The notes under the pieces were generated by a model. The model did no database searches and was not told the origin of the DNA. It was given only the letters and a program-made list of their open reading frames with translations. Shown one piece after another: positions 1 through 8,149 of a stretch of 64,000 nt of DNA. Each line of letters opens with the position of its first letter. Position 1 is the stretch's first letter. The DNA comes from Nocardia colli (GTDB taxonomy: Bacteria > Actinomycetota > Actinomycetes > Mycobacteriales > Mycobacteriaceae), in contig NZ_VXLC01000003.1 of the NCBI RefSeq assembly GCF_008704205.1, forward strand, positions 62,001 to 126,000, in the 5' to 3' direction. Both the position numbers and the translations under genes were made by a program.

Positions 1-453
1 CCGATTGCCGTACAGCAGAACGACTTCCGCCTTCGGATTGGCGAGCATCGACCCGGCGATCGAGAGCATCGGGGTGATACCGGAACCCGCCGCGATCAGG
101 ACATGCCTGCCGCCCTGCGCCGGGTCGGCGGTGAATGTTCCGGTCGGTCCCTGCACGTCGATGGTGTCGCCCGCCTCGACCTGATGGACCAGCCAGGACG
201 AGAACACGCCGTCGGGCACCTCGCGAACGCCGACCCGCGGCGGTGCGCCGGCCGGCGCGCAGATCGAGTAGGAGCGGCGATGCTCGACGCCGTCGACCGT
301 GCGCCGCAGCATGAGCGATTGGCCTGGGCGGAAGGCGAATTCGTCGGCCAGCCGGTCGGGCACCGTGAAGCGGATGGCGACCGCGTCGTCGCAGAGTGGT
401 TCGACCTCGGCGACGGTCAGCGGGTGGAAGGGCTTGGTTCGCGGGGAGGTCAT
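1..453 (-). CDS. paaE: Phenylacetyl-CoA epoxidase, reductase subunit (5' part; gene runs off the window)
   Basis: Reductase that passes electrons from NAD(P)H through FAD and a 2Fe-2S centre to the PaaA di-iron site. The 151 visible N-terminal residues carry the ferredoxin-reductase FAD fold: RRSYSICA (flavin binding), then AAGSGITPMLS and LLYGNR, which begin the nucleotide-binding domain. The C-terminal plant-type 2Fe-2S domain lies beyond base 1. The ATG at 453 follows AAGGAG at a normal distance and is 2 nt after the paaD stop, so it is the last visible gene of the paa operon. The family and operon position are unambiguous; the 3' part cannot be judged here. Confidence 0.93.
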   Translation of the reverse strand, partial: MTSPRTKPFHPLTVAEVEPLCDDAVAIRFTVPDRLADEFAFRPGQSLMLRRTVDGVEHRRSYSICAPAGAPPRVGVREVPDGVFSSWLVHQVEAGDTIDVQGPTGTFTADPAQGGRHVLIAAGSGITPMLSIAGSMLANPKAEVVLLYGNR

Positions 454-455
454 GC

Positions 456-962
456 TCAGATCTCCTTCACGTGATCGAACGGTTCCAGGCAGTCCGAGCA
501 GCGGTACTGGGCTTTGCACAGTGTTGCGCCGAATTCGGAGTGCAGGACCGTGTTCGGTGATCCGCATTGTGGGCAGTTGATGGTGCGTGGCCTCGGCGTG
601 AGGGTCAGCGGGACAGGTCCCGCTGTGCGCTGCGGGGCCGGACCTGGCACGGAATAGCCTGCTGCGCTGAGCTTTCGACGACCCTCCGTGGAGATCCAGT
701 CCGAGCTCCATGCGGGCGACAGGCGAGTTCTGATGTGTACGTGGTCATATCCATGTTCGAGGAGCTTGTGTTCGAGATCGTCGCGCATGGTGGCCATGGC
801 AGGACAGCCCGAGTACGTCGGAGTGATGATGACGAGCACACTGCCGTCGGCGGATACCGTCACCTCCCGCAGCACCCCGAGATCGTCGAGGGTCAAGGGC
901 GGCATCTCCGGGTCGGTCACCGACGCGGCAACGGCGCGGGCGCGGAATTCCTCGGTGCTCAC
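456..962 (-). CDS. paaD: Phenylacetyl-CoA epoxidase assembly protein PaaD
   Basis: Small DUF59/MIP18-family protein needed for iron-sulfur or di-iron maturation of the epoxidase; it is not itself catalytic. The 168 residues contain the MIP18 core with the conserved SGCPA loop near residue 53, and a C-terminal zinc-ribbon-like segment with CPQCGSPNT near residue 130 and a later CSDC pair. The GTG start overlaps the paaC stop by 4 nt (translational coupling). The order paaA-B-C-D-E is the standard one. Length and motifs are normal. Confidence 0.93.
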   Translation of the reverse strand: MSTEEFRARAVAASVTDPEMPPLTLDDLGVLREVTVSADGSVLVIITPTYSGCPAMATMRDDLEHKLLEHGYDHVHIRTRLSPAWSSDWISTEGRRKLSAAGYSVPGPAPQRTAGPVPLTLTPRPRTINCPQCGSPNTVLHSEFGATLCKAQYRCSDCLEPFDHVKEI

Positions 963-1882
963 CAGAGTCCCTCCGGGTGCGCGCGGGCGACGCTCTGCAG
1001 GTCGGCGAGCAACGCGCCCATCGCCTCGGTGTGGATGCCGTGCCGGCCCGCGCGTCCGCCGACGGTGCCGGCCTTGCCGCTCGGGGGCGTCAGTTCGGCG
1101 GCATGCAGGACTTGGTCGAGCACCGCGTCGAATTCCGCACGGACGTCCCGGGGATCGACGCCGACCGCGACCTTCGACAGGGTGATCTCTTCATCGGTGG
1201 GGACGAACAGTTCGTCGGTATAGGGCCATACGCGCGCCAGTGCCTCGCTTGCGCGTCGCGCGGATTCGGTTGTGCCGCAACCGAGAGTGACCGTCCACCG
1301 CGCCGCGTAGTCGCGGTGGTAAGTCAGCTCCTTGACGCCCTTGTGTGCGACGGCGGCCAGTACCGGATCGCGAGAGGTGCGGAGCCGGTCGAAGATCGCG
1401 AGGCGCCAGGTCGAGAAGATCAACAACCGGATCATCGACTTGGCGAAATCGCCGTTGTCGAGTTCGCACAGACGGGCGTTGCGAAACTCGTTCTCCGGCC
1501 GGAAGAATGCCAGCGCGTCTTCGGCGGGTGCCGGCGAGGTGCTGGAAATGAACGGCACCACCGAACCATCGGCCGCGGCGGCGCGGGCAAGCAACAGACG
1601 CGCCTGCCCGAGCAGGTCGAGACCGACGTTCGCCAGCGCGACCTCTTCTTCGAGTTCCGGTGCACGCGTTGACCATTGAGCGATCCGCTGGGCACTGATC
1701 AGTGCGTCGTCACCCAGCATGAGGCAGTACGCGGCGAGTGCGGGGAGATCGACATCGTCGGGCACTGTGGTATCCACACCGGCCAGCGGATCGTCGAAAC
1801 TGGTCCCGAATGCCCACTGCCCGTGGGAGTCCGCGTCGACCAGGCCTTCGTAGGCGTTGTCGCTCCGCGATGCTTCGTTCAT
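959..1882 (-). CDS. paaC: Phenylacetyl-CoA epoxidase, structural subunit PaaC
   Basis: Ferritin-like partner of PaaA in the soluble epoxidase complex that converts phenylacetyl-CoA to its ring 1,2-epoxide. The frame is open further upstream, but homology starts at MNEASRSDN (ATG at 1882), 11 nt after the paaB stop, giving 307 residues. It keeps the family core (LMLGDDALISAQRIAQW, ELTYHRDYAARW). Family knowledge says PaaC stabilises PaaA and carries no functional metal site. The 3' end overlaps paaD by 4 nt. Confidence 0.93.
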   Translation of the reverse strand: MNEASRSDNAYEGLVDADSHGQWAFGTSFDDPLAGVDTTVPDDVDLPALAAYCLMLGDDALISAQRIAQWSTRAPELEEEVALANVGLDLLGQARLLLARAAAADGSVVPFISSTSPAPAEDALAFFRPENEFRNARLCELDNGDFAKSMIRLLIFSTWRLAIFDRLRTSRDPVLAAVAHKGVKELTYHRDYAARWTVTLGCGTTESARRASEALARVWPYTDELFVPTDEEITLSKVAVGVDPRDVRAEFDAVLDQVLHAAELTPPSGKAGTVGGRAGRHGIHTEAMGALLADLQSVARAHPEGLW

Positions 1883-1893
1883 CTGCGCCCGCC

Positions 1894-2196
1894 TCACATG
1901 TGTGGCACGTCGTCGGGGATCTCGTAGAACGTCGGGTGCCGATACACCTTGTCGCCGCTGGGCGCGAAGAACGGATCCTTCTCCGCGGGGCTCGACGCGA
2001 TGATCGAGGCAGACCGGACCACCCAGATGCTGACGCCTTCGTTGCGGCGGGTGTAGACGTCGCGCGCGTGCCGCAAGGCCATCTGGTCGTCGGCGGCGTG
2101 CAGTGACCCGACGTGTACGTGGTTGAGGCCGCGCTTGCCGCGAAGAAATACCTCGTACAGAGGCCAATCGGCCTTCACCGCAGCGGGTTCGGTCAC
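1894..2196 (-). CDS. paaB: Phenylacetyl-CoA epoxidase subunit PaaB
   Basis: Small bridging subunit of the PaaABCE complex. The 100 residues include the hallmark [20 protein letters not shown] and the C-terminal SIWVV...[16 protein letters not shown]. The start is a GTG at 2196 that overlaps the paaA TGA by 4 nt (GTGA), so it is probably translated by ribosomes finishing paaA. The open frame extends upstream through paaA in another phase, but only the part from 2196 resembles PaaB. It ends 11 nt before paaC. Confidence 0.93.
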   Translation of the reverse strand: MTEPAAVKADWPLYEVFLRGKRGLNHVHVGSLHAADDQMALRHARDVYTRRNEGVSIWVVRSASIIASSPAEKDPFFAPSGDKVYRHPTFYEIPDDVPHM

Positions 2197-3143
2197 GATG
2201 CGGCCTTCTCGCGGGCCGCAAATGCCGTCGCGGCCTCGCGTACCCAGGCGCCGTCCTCGTGGGCCGCGCGGCGATTGGCGATGCGCTCGACGTTGCACGC
2301 GCCGTTGCCTTTGAGCACCGCCATGAACTCGGCCCAGTCCGGCTCGCCGAAGTCGTGTGCCTCGCGCCGTGGACACCACTTCAGTTCCGGATCGGGGAAC
2401 GTCACGCCCAACGCCTCTGCCTGTGGCACGGACATGTCGACGAACCGTTGGCGCAGTTCGTCGTTCGTGTGCCGCTTGATGCCCCACTTCATCGACTGCT
2501 CGGTGTTCGGCGACTCGTCGTCGGGCGGACCGAACATCATCAGTGCGGGCCACCACCATCGGTTCACCGACTCCTGCACCATCGCGCGCTGCTCGTCGGT
2601 GCCGCGCATCATCGTCATGAGCAGCTCGTAACCCTGGCGTTGATGGAACGACTCCTCTTTGCACACGCGGATCATCGCGCGGGCATACGGTCCGAAAGAG
2701 CTGCGGCACAAAGGAACCTGGTTGCAAATCGCGGCGCCGTCGACCAGCCAGCCGATGGTTCCGACATCGGCGTATGTGAGCGTCGGGTAGTTGAAGATCG
2801 AGGAGTACTTCTGTTTGCCCTCGATGAGCTGGACGGTCAGATCGCCGCGATCGGCGCCGAGGGTTTCGGCCGCGGAGTACAGATAGAGACCGTGGCCCGC
2901 CTCGTCCTGCACCTTGGCCATGAGAATCGCCTTGCGCCGCAATGACGGTGCGCGCGTGAGCCAATTCCCTTCGGGCTGCATCCCGATGATCTCGGAGTGC
3001 GCGTGCTGAGCGATCTGGCGGATCAGTGAGCGGCGGTAACCGTCGGGCATCCAGTCCCGGGGTTCGATGCGCTGCTCGTTGGCGATCGTCTCGTCGAAAA
3101 GGGTCTGTAGCGGGCCCATTTCGGAAGTGTGTGCGGTGGGCAT
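2193..3143 (-). CDS. paaA: Phenylacetyl-CoA epoxidase, catalytic subunit PaaA
   Basis: Catalytic di-iron monooxygenase subunit that epoxidises the aromatic ring of phenylacetyl-CoA. Over 316 residues it shows ferritin-like helices with ligand motifs KVQDEAGH (E81, H84) and [11 protein letters not shown] (E163, H166); the whole chain is collinear with PaaA. ATG at 3143 with an AAGGAG site 5 nt upstream. It follows the paaG-like gene by 22 nt and overlaps paaB. All catalytic motifs look intact, so the epoxidase should be functional. Confidence 0.95.
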   Translation of the reverse strand: MPTAHTSEMGPLQTLFDETIANEQRIEPRDWMPDGYRRSLIRQIAQHAHSEIIGMQPEGNWLTRAPSLRRKAILMAKVQDEAGHGLYLYSAAETLGADRGDLTVQLIEGKQKYSSIFNYPTLTYADVGTIGWLVDGAAICNQVPLCRSSFGPYARAMIRVCKEESFHQRQGYELLMTMMRGTDEQRAMVQESVNRWWWPALMMFGPPDDESPNTEQSMKWGIKRHTNDELRQRFVDMSVPQAEALGVTFPDPELKWCPRREAHDFGEPDWAEFMAVLKGNGACNVERIANRRAAHEDGAWVREAATAFAAREKAAS

Positions 3144-3165
3144 GTGGTCTCCTTGCCGAATCTGC

Positions 3166-3945
3166 CTAGGTGCCGGTGAAAGCCGGTTTCTCCTTGGCCA
3201 GGAAGGCTTTTACGGCCGCCTGATGGTCGGCGGTGCGGCCCAGGTGCTGTTGCGCGGCGAGTTCGCGGTCCAAGGCGGCGGACAGTCCGGACGCCGACGC
3301 GGCGACGAGCGACTTCACCCGGCGGTAGGCCGCTGTCGGACCTGTTGCGAGTTGTTCGGCGAGATCCGTTGCGGTCTCGAGCAATTCGTCATCCGCGACC
3401 ACGCGATGAACCAGTCCCCAATCGAGTGCCTGCTCGGCGGTCACGCGGTCGCCCAGCAGCATCAGCCCGGTGGCCCGGCTGCTGCCAAGGGCCTCGACGA
3501 GCGCGTAGCTCAGGCCGGAGTCGCTGGCCAGGGCGATGCCGGTGAACGCTGTCGCAAACGTCGTCCGGGTTCCGGCGACCCGGAGGTCGGCGGCCAGTGC
3601 GATGCCGAATCCGGCGCCGACGCAGGCGCCCGGAATCGCTGCGACAATCGGGACTTCCAGCGATTTCAGCGCCCGAATGAGCGGGTTGTAGTGCTCACTG
3701 ACGGTGTCCATCGCGGTGGTCGGATCGGTCTCCAGCGCCACGGCGTGCTCGCCCAGATCCTGGCCGACACAGAAGTTCCGGCCCTCGGCGGTGATCAATA
3801 CCGCGCGCACGTCCGGATTCTCGGCGGTCGCGGTCACCGCCTCGAAGAACGCCAGCTTCGTCGGGTTGTCGAGTGCGTTGTGCGCCGACGGCCTGGCCAG
3901 GGTGATGGTGGCGAGTCCGTGCGCGGTCTTCAGGCGAACTGTCAT
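3166..3945 (-). CDS. paaG: Crotonase-family isomerase, PaaG-like
   Basis: Crotonase-fold enzyme, probably the ring-1,2-epoxyphenylacetyl-CoA isomerase that makes the oxepin, the substrate of PaaZ. The 259 residues begin with [10 protein letters not shown] (ATG at 3945, overlapping the upstream gene stop by 4 nt). The first hydratase glutamate is absent ([15 protein letters not shown]), and IALASDSG places an Asp where PaaG isomerases have their catalytic acid. This separates it from the adjacent hydratase. Exact chemistry is inferred from that residue pattern and the operon. Confidence 0.85.
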   Translation of the reverse strand: MTVRLKTAHGLATITLARPSAHNALDNPTKLAFFEAVTATAENPDVRAVLITAEGRNFCVGQDLGEHAVALETDPTTAMDTVSEHYNPLIRALKSLEVPIVAAIPGACVGAGFGIALAADLRVAGTRTTFATAFTGIALASDSGLSYALVEALGSSRATGLMLLGDRVTAEQALDWGLVHRVVADDELLETATDLAEQLATGPTAAYRRVKSLVAASASGLSAALDRELAAQQHLGRTADHQAAVKAFLAKEKPAFTGT

Positions 3946-4673
3946 CGTTTCTCCAGAAAGGCGGTCATCCGTTGGTGTTTGTCCTCGGTGTCGAACAGCA
4001 CGGCTTGCGCGATGTCGTCGGCCCACGGGTGCGAGCCGGGTGCGTCGACGACCGTCTTGGTCAACCGCAGTGCGAGGCGCGACTGGCGGGCGATGCGATC
4101 GAGGAGCTGATGCGCCGCCGCGACATGGTCTTCGGCGATGTCCAGGATCAAGCCGGTGCGCAGCGCGGTCTCTGCGTCGATGTTGCGCCCGCCCAGCAGG
4201 ATCTGTTTCGCGATCGACATGCCGACCAGCGACGGCAAGCGGTAGCTGGCGCCGGCGGCGGCCATGATGCCGAGTCCCGGTTCCGGGTTGCCGAATACCG
4301 CTGTCGGAGTGGCGATTCGGAGATCGCACGCGTAGGCGAGTTCCGCGCCGCCGCCGAGCGCGTAGCCGTTGACCGCCGCCACCGTGGGGAGCGGTAGTTT
4401 CGCGACGCGATCGAACAGGTTCCGGTTGATGCCGGTGAGCGCGTCGTCGCGGGTGCGCATCCGCAGCTCGTCGATGTCGGCGCCGGCCGCGAAGTCGTCG
4501 CCGCGGCCGGTGAGCAACAGCAGCTTGGGGTTTCGCTCGATGGTCGCGCAGACGTCGTGCAATGCGCCGATCATCCGCGCATTGATGGCATTTCGCTGGG
4601 CGGGCCGGTCGAGGGTGACCACGAACCGGTCCGGCAGTTCGGTGACGGCGACGCTACGCACAGTGCTCCTCAC
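3942..4673 (-). CDS. paaF: Enoyl-CoA hydratase, PaaF-like
   Basis: First gene of the paa operon. A 243-residue crotonase-fold protein with both glutamates of true hydratases: LGGGAELAYACD and FGNPEPGLG. In the pathway it should hydrate the 2,3-dehydroadipyl-CoA intermediate of beta-oxidation. GTG at 4673 with AAGGA upstream; a second GTG at 4661 behind GAGGAG is possible. A near-consensus promoter with an embedded palindrome lies at 4690-4718. The exact substrate is inferred from the neighbours. Confidence 0.83.
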   Translation of the reverse strand: MRSTVRSVAVTELPDRFVVTLDRPAQRNAINARMIGALHDVCATIERNPKLLLLTGRGDDFAAGADIDELRMRTRDDALTGINRNLFDRVAKLPLPTVAAVNGYALGGGAELAYACDLRIATPTAVFGNPEPGLGIMAAAGASYRLPSLVGMSIAKQILLGGRNIDAETALRTGLILDIAEDHVAAAHQLLDRIARQSRLALRLTKTVVDAPGSHPWADDIAQAVLFDTEDKHQRMTAFLEKR

Positions 4674-4689
4674 CCGTTGTGTCCTTCAT

Positions 4690-4718
4690 TAATAACCGAA
4701 CATTCGGTAGGTTGGCAA
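4690..4718 (-). promoter_or_regulatory. Promoter of the paaF-paaE operon
   Basis: On the minus strand, TTGCCA (4713-4718) and TTATTA (4690-4695) are separated by exactly 17 nt. The start codon of paaF is 17 nt further on, so the transcript has a very short leader. A palindromic operator fills the spacer. Confidence 0.65.
4695..4708. promoter_or_regulatory. PaaR-type operator in the paaF promoter
   Basis: Palindrome ACCGAACATTCGGT (6-bp arms, CA centre) sits between the -35 and -10 of the paa operon, so a bound repressor would block RNA polymerase. A similar element lies before paaZ (5461-5474). The adjacent TetR gene is the obvious candidate for binding. Confidence 0.65.
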
Positions 4719-4772
4719 GGGTTGATCGGTGCATTGCGCTGGCAGATTTCGGGAACTGGGAGGATGTGAGGC

Positions 4773-5384
4773 ATGACGAACGCACGCGTGACGCGCCGGA
4801 CCGGGCTGCCCGGGCGTCCGGGATATGACCTGGATTCGCTTCTGGCCGTCGCGGTGAAGGTGTTCAACGACAAGGGCTACGACGGCACCAGCATGGACGC
4901 GCTGGCGCGCGGGCTCGGCATCACCAAGTCGTCCATCTATCACCACGTGTCGGGCAAGTCCGAGCTGCTCGAACTCGCGCTGAACCGGGCGCTCAACGCG
5001 CTGTTCGCGGTCACGACGGAGGAGCGGGCGGTTACCGGACCGTACATCGACCGGCTCGAGTACCTGGTCCGGCGCAGCGTCGAGATCCTGTGTGCCGAAT
5101 TGCCGTACGTCACGCTGTTGCTGCGAGTGCGCGGGAACACCCCGGTGGAACGGCGCGCGCTGGCCAGGCGGCGGGAGTTCGACGATTTCGTCAGCGGGCT
5201 GGTGATCGAGGCCGCGGCCGAGGGGGATCTGCGGCCGGGGATCGATCCGGCGCTCACCGCGCGGCTCGTCTTCGGCACGGTCAACTCGCTCGTCGAGTGG
5301 TACCGGCCGCGCGCGGGCGGGTCCGCGACGGATCTCGCCGATGCTGTCGTGGCGCTCGTGTTCGACGGTCTGCGCCGCGCCTGA
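4773..5384 (+). CDS. paaR: TetR-family regulator, probable PaaR
   Basis: Transcription factor of 203 residues with an N-terminal TetR helix-turn-helix (TSMDALARGLGITKSSIYHH, residues about 38-57) and a ligand-binding C-terminal half. It is transcribed away from the paa operon and precedes paaZ by 104 nt. Actinobacterial PaaR proteins repress paa genes and respond to phenylacetyl-CoA; that role is inferred from position and from the palindromes in both flanking promoters. ATG at 4773; the 4674-4772 gap holds the paa promoter and operator. Confidence 0.8.
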   Translation: MTNARVTRRTGLPGRPGYDLDSLLAVAVKVFNDKGYDGTSMDALARGLGITKSSIYHHVSGKSELLELALNRALNALFAVTTEERAVTGPYIDRLEYLVRRSVEILCAELPYVTLLLRVRGNTPVERRALARRREFDDFVSGLVIEAAAEGDLRPGIDPALTARLVFGTVNSLVEWYRPRAGGSATDLADAVVALVFDGLRRA

Positions 5385-5422
5385 GCGACATCCCGGCGGG
5401 GCGTCCCCGGAGTTCGTTTTGC

Positions 5423-5453
5423 TTGACAAGGCTCGCTGTCCGAGGGGATCGTA
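5423..5453 (+). promoter_or_regulatory. Candidate paaZ promoter
   Basis: A perfect TTGACA (5423-5428) is followed after 18-19 nt by a weak -10 (GATCGT/ATCGTA). It lies just upstream of the second palindrome and 36 nt from the paaZ GTG. The -10 is poor, so the exact element is uncertain. Confidence 0.4.
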
Positions 5454-5460
5454 ATTACCG

Positions 5461-5474
5461 ACCGAACGTACGGT
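5461..5474. promoter_or_regulatory. PaaR-type operator before paaZ
   Basis: ACCGAACGTACGGT, an imperfect palindrome differing at two positions from the element in the paaF promoter (4695-4708). It lies 14 nt before the paaZ start codon, in the expected start-of-transcript region. Confidence 0.6.
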
Positions 5475-5488
5475 GGGACGGAGACCTC

Positions 5489-7528
5489 GTGAGCCGATTG
5501 TTGGAGAGCTATGTCCAGGGGCGCTGGTTTGCCGCGGCGGACGAGGGCACGCCGCTGCTCAGTGCGATCGACAGTGTCGAGGTGGCCCGGATCTCGTCAA
5601 CCGGACTGGATCTCGCCGGCGCGGTCGATTACGCGCGCACCGTGGGTGGGCCCGCACTGGCGCGGCTGACCTTTCACGAGCGGGCGGCCGGGCTGAAGCA
5701 ACTCGGTCAAGCGCTGCTGGCGGGCAAGGACGAGTTCTACGCGGTTTCCCGGCTGACCGGCGCGACCAAACGCGACTCGGGCATCGACATCGACGGCGGT
5801 ATCGGCACCGTGCTCAGTTACGCGAGCAAGGCGCGGCGCGAATTGCCCAACGACACTGTGTATCTCGACGGTGCGATCGAGCCGCTCGGTAAGCACGGCA
5901 CGTTCTTCGGTCAGCACATCTACACCTCGCGGCGCGGGGTCGCGGTGCAGATCAACGCATTCAACTTCCCGGTGTGGGGGTTCCTGGAGAAGCTCGCGCC
6001 CGCGTTCATCGCCGGTGTGCCTTCGATCATCAAGCCCGCCAGTCAAACTGCGTATCTGACCGAGCTGGTGTTCCGGCGCATCATCGAATCCGGTGTGCTG
6101 CCCGAAGGTTCGGTGCAGCTGCTGTGCGGCGGCGCTCGCGGGTTGCTCGATCATCTCGGTGGGCAGGACTCGGTCGCGTTCACCGGATCCGCGGACACCG
6201 CGGCCACGCTGCGCGCGCATCCGAACGTTGTCGGCGAGGGGGTGCACTTCACCGCCGAGGCGGATTCGCTCAACGCGTCGGTCCTCGGAGCGGACGTGAC
6301 GACCGGCGATGCCGAATTCGAGCTCTACATCAAGCAACTCGTCACCGAGATGACCGCCAAGGCGGGGCAGAAGTGCACCGCGATTCGGCGCGCGTTCGTG
6401 CCGGCGGCGATGGTCGACGACGTGATCGATGCGACGAAGGCGCGGTTGGCGAAGGTTGTCGTCGGCGATCCGGATACCGAGGGTGTCACGATGGGGGCGC
6501 TGGCCAGCGTCGAGCAGCGGGACGAGGTCGTGAAATCTATTCGGGGACTGACCAAATCGGCGACCATCGTGTTCGGTGACCCCGAATTGGTGGAAGTGGT
6601 CGGGGCTTCCGCGGCGGCGGGGGCGTTCATGTCGCCGATCCTGCTGCGCGGCGGGGACAAAGCGGCGACCGAGCCGCACGAGATCGAGGCGTTCGGGCCG
6701 GTGTCGACGGTGCTCGGGTATGACGGCACCGACGATCTGATCGAACTGGTCGCCCGGGGGAAGGGGAGTCTGGTCGCCTCGGTGGTGACCAAGGATTCCA
6801 CCATCGCCCGGGAGATCGTGCTCGGGCTCGCTCCGTACCACGGGCGAATTCTGGTGCTCAACAGCGAAGATGCCCGGGAATCGACGGGTCACGGGTCGCC
6901 GCTCGCCGTGCTCGTGCACGGCGGTCCCGGTCGAGCGGGTGGTGGTGAAGAGCTCGGCGGCATCCGCGGGGTGCTGCACCACATGCAGCGCACCGCGGTA
7001 CAGGGGACGCCGAATGTGCTTACCGCAGTGGGGAACAGGTGGGTGGTGGGCGCAGACCGCGTCCCCGGCGAGGTGCATCCGTTCCGGAAGGACCTGGGCG
7101 AGCTGCGGCTCGGCGACACCATCGTCGGCGGTCCGCGGCTGGTGAGTCGCGCCGATATCCAGCACTTCGCCGAGTTCACCGGTGACACGTTCTACGCGCA
7201 CACCGACCCGGAAGCGGCCGCGGCGAATCCCTTGTTCGGTGGGATCGTGGCGCACGGGTACCTCGTTGTCTCCCTTGCCGCAGGGCTGTTCGTCGACCCG
7301 GCGCCCGGCCCGGTGCTGGCGAATTTCGGCGTCGACAATCTGCGGTTCCTGACACCGGTGAAGGCCGACGATTCGCTCACCGTGACCCTGACCGCGAAGC
7401 AGATCACCCCGCGCCAGAGCGCCGCCTATGGCGAAGTCCGTTGGGACGCAGTGGTTGTCAATCAGAACGACGAAGCCGTCGCGACCTACGACGTGCTGAC
7501 CCTAGTGGCGAAACCGGAGGAATCATGA
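5489..7528 (+). CDS. paaZ: Bifunctional oxepin-CoA hydrolase / 3-oxo-5,6-dehydrosuberyl-CoA semialdehyde dehydrogenase
   Basis: Opens the oxepin ring and oxidises the resulting aldehyde in phenylacetate breakdown. The 679 residues match the usual PaaZ length of about 680. An aldehyde dehydrogenase domain has E256 (FTAEADSLN) and nucleophile C295 (KAGQKCTAIRR). A C-terminal MaoC hot-dog hydratase has FTGDTFYAHTDPEAA with D566 and H571, the spacing of the hydratase dyad. GTG at 5489, chosen because the PaaZ homology begins at SRLLESYVQGRW; the frame is open further upstream inside paaR. The stop overlaps the EthD gene by 3 nt. Confidence 0.94.
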   Translation: MSRLLESYVQGRWFAAADEGTPLLSAIDSVEVARISSTGLDLAGAVDYARTVGGPALARLTFHERAAGLKQLGQALLAGKDEFYAVSRLTGATKRDSGIDIDGGIGTVLSYASKARRELPNDTVYLDGAIEPLGKHGTFFGQHIYTSRRGVAVQINAFNFPVWGFLEKLAPAFIAGVPSIIKPASQTAYLTELVFRRIIESGVLPEGSVQLLCGGARGLLDHLGGQDSVAFTGSADTAATLRAHPNVVGEGVHFTAEADSLNASVLGADVTTGDAEFELYIKQLVTEMTAKAGQKCTAIRRAFVPAAMVDDVIDATKARLAKVVVGDPDTEGVTMGALASVEQRDEVVKSIRGLTKSATIVFGDPELVEVVGASAAAGAFMSPILLRGGDKAATEPHEIEAFGPVSTVLGYDGTDDLIELVARGKGSLVASVVTKDSTIAREIVLGLAPYHGRILVLNSEDARESTGHGSPLAVLVHGGPGRAGGGEELGGIRGVLHHMQRTAVQGTPNVLTAVGNRWVVGADRVPGEVHPFRKDLGELRLGDTIVGGPRLVSRADIQHFAEFTGDTFYAHTDPEAAAANPLFGGIVAHGYLVVSLAAGLFVDPAPGPVLANFGVDNLRFLTPVKADDSLTVTLTAKQITPRQSAAYGEVRWDAVVVNQNDEAVATYDVLTLVAKPEES

Positions 7529-7836
7529 CCTATCGCATTGCTGTCTGCTACGGCAAGCCCGAGAACCCGGCGCAATTCGACGAGCACTACACCGCCGTGC
7601 ACATCCCGCTCGCCCGCGCGGTTCCCGGGCTGACCGAATTCACCTGGGGCAAAGTAGCTTCGGTGGATAACGGCGAGCCGCCCTGCTATGCGGTGGCCAG
7701 CCTGTACTTCGCCGACGAGCAAGCACTCAAAACCGGCATGTCCTCACCCGAAATGGTCGCCGCGGCCAGGGATCTGCGCAACTTCGCCACCGGCGGGGTC
7801 ACCATGTTCACCCAGGAAGAACAATCCGTCAGGTGA
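7525..7836 (+). CDS. EthD-family dimeric alpha-beta barrel protein
   Basis: A 103-residue protein (MTYRIAVCYGKPENPAQFDEH..., then HIPLARAVPGLTEF) with the EthD/ferredoxin-like pattern. Such proteins are accessory or degradative enzymes of small aromatic or ether substrates; its exact job is unknown. ATG at 7525 with GGAGG upstream and a 4-nt ATGA overlap with paaZ. The stop overlaps the paaI-like GTG by 4 nt, so the three genes are translationally coupled. EthD is not a core part of the phenylacetate route. Confidence 0.75.
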   Translation: MTYRIAVCYGKPENPAQFDEHYTAVHIPLARAVPGLTEFTWGKVASVDNGEPPCYAVASLYFADEQALKTGMSSPEMVAAARDLRNFATGGVTMFTQEEQSVR

Positions 7837-8129
7837 GTGCGCCCGGCCTGCACACCGCCAAGGCGATGTTCGAAGCCGGCGGCTACGTCTTCACCCTCGC
7901 CGACACCACCTTCGCCCTGGCCTGCAACACCCACGCCACCGCCGCGGTAGCCGCCCGAGCCGACATCCGCTTCCTCCGCCCCACCAAAGCCGGCGACATC
8001 CTCATCGCCGACGCCGTCGAACGAGCCCGCTACGGCCGCAACGGAATCTACGACGTAACCGTCACCACCGGCGACCAGGTAATCGCCGAATTCCGCGGCG
8101 ACAGCCGAACAATCCCTGCCCCGCAGTGA
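7833..8129 (+). CDS. paaI: PaaI-type thioesterase with an internal deletion
   Basis: Hot-dog thioesterase that normally removes CoA from stalled aromatic intermediates. Only 98 residues are present; the family has about 135-150. The N-terminus (HTAKAMFEA) joins directly to GGYVFTLADTTFALACNTHA, skipping the first hot-dog strands and the NGHxxxHGG catalytic segment. The rest is intact through FRGDSRTI. The reading frame is preserved, so it is an in-frame loss, not a frameshift. It is probably inactive unless a sequencing or assembly error removed about 120 bp. GTG start overlaps the EthD gene. Confidence 0.8.
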   Translation: MSAPGLHTAKAMFEAGGYVFTLADTTFALACNTHATAAVAARADIRFLRPTKAGDILIADAVERARYGRNGIYDVTVTTGDQVIAEFRGDSRTIPAPQ

Positions 8130-8149
8130 GCTTCGATGCCCGCGGGCGT

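Noticed and set aside
5090..5488. N-terminal extension of PaaZ across paaR
   Set aside because: The extension is a shadow of paaR; PaaZ homology and length fit a GTG at 5489.
7833..8129. Frameshifted paaI pseudogene
   Set aside because: Both parts are in the same frame and there is no stop; the pattern is an in-frame loss.
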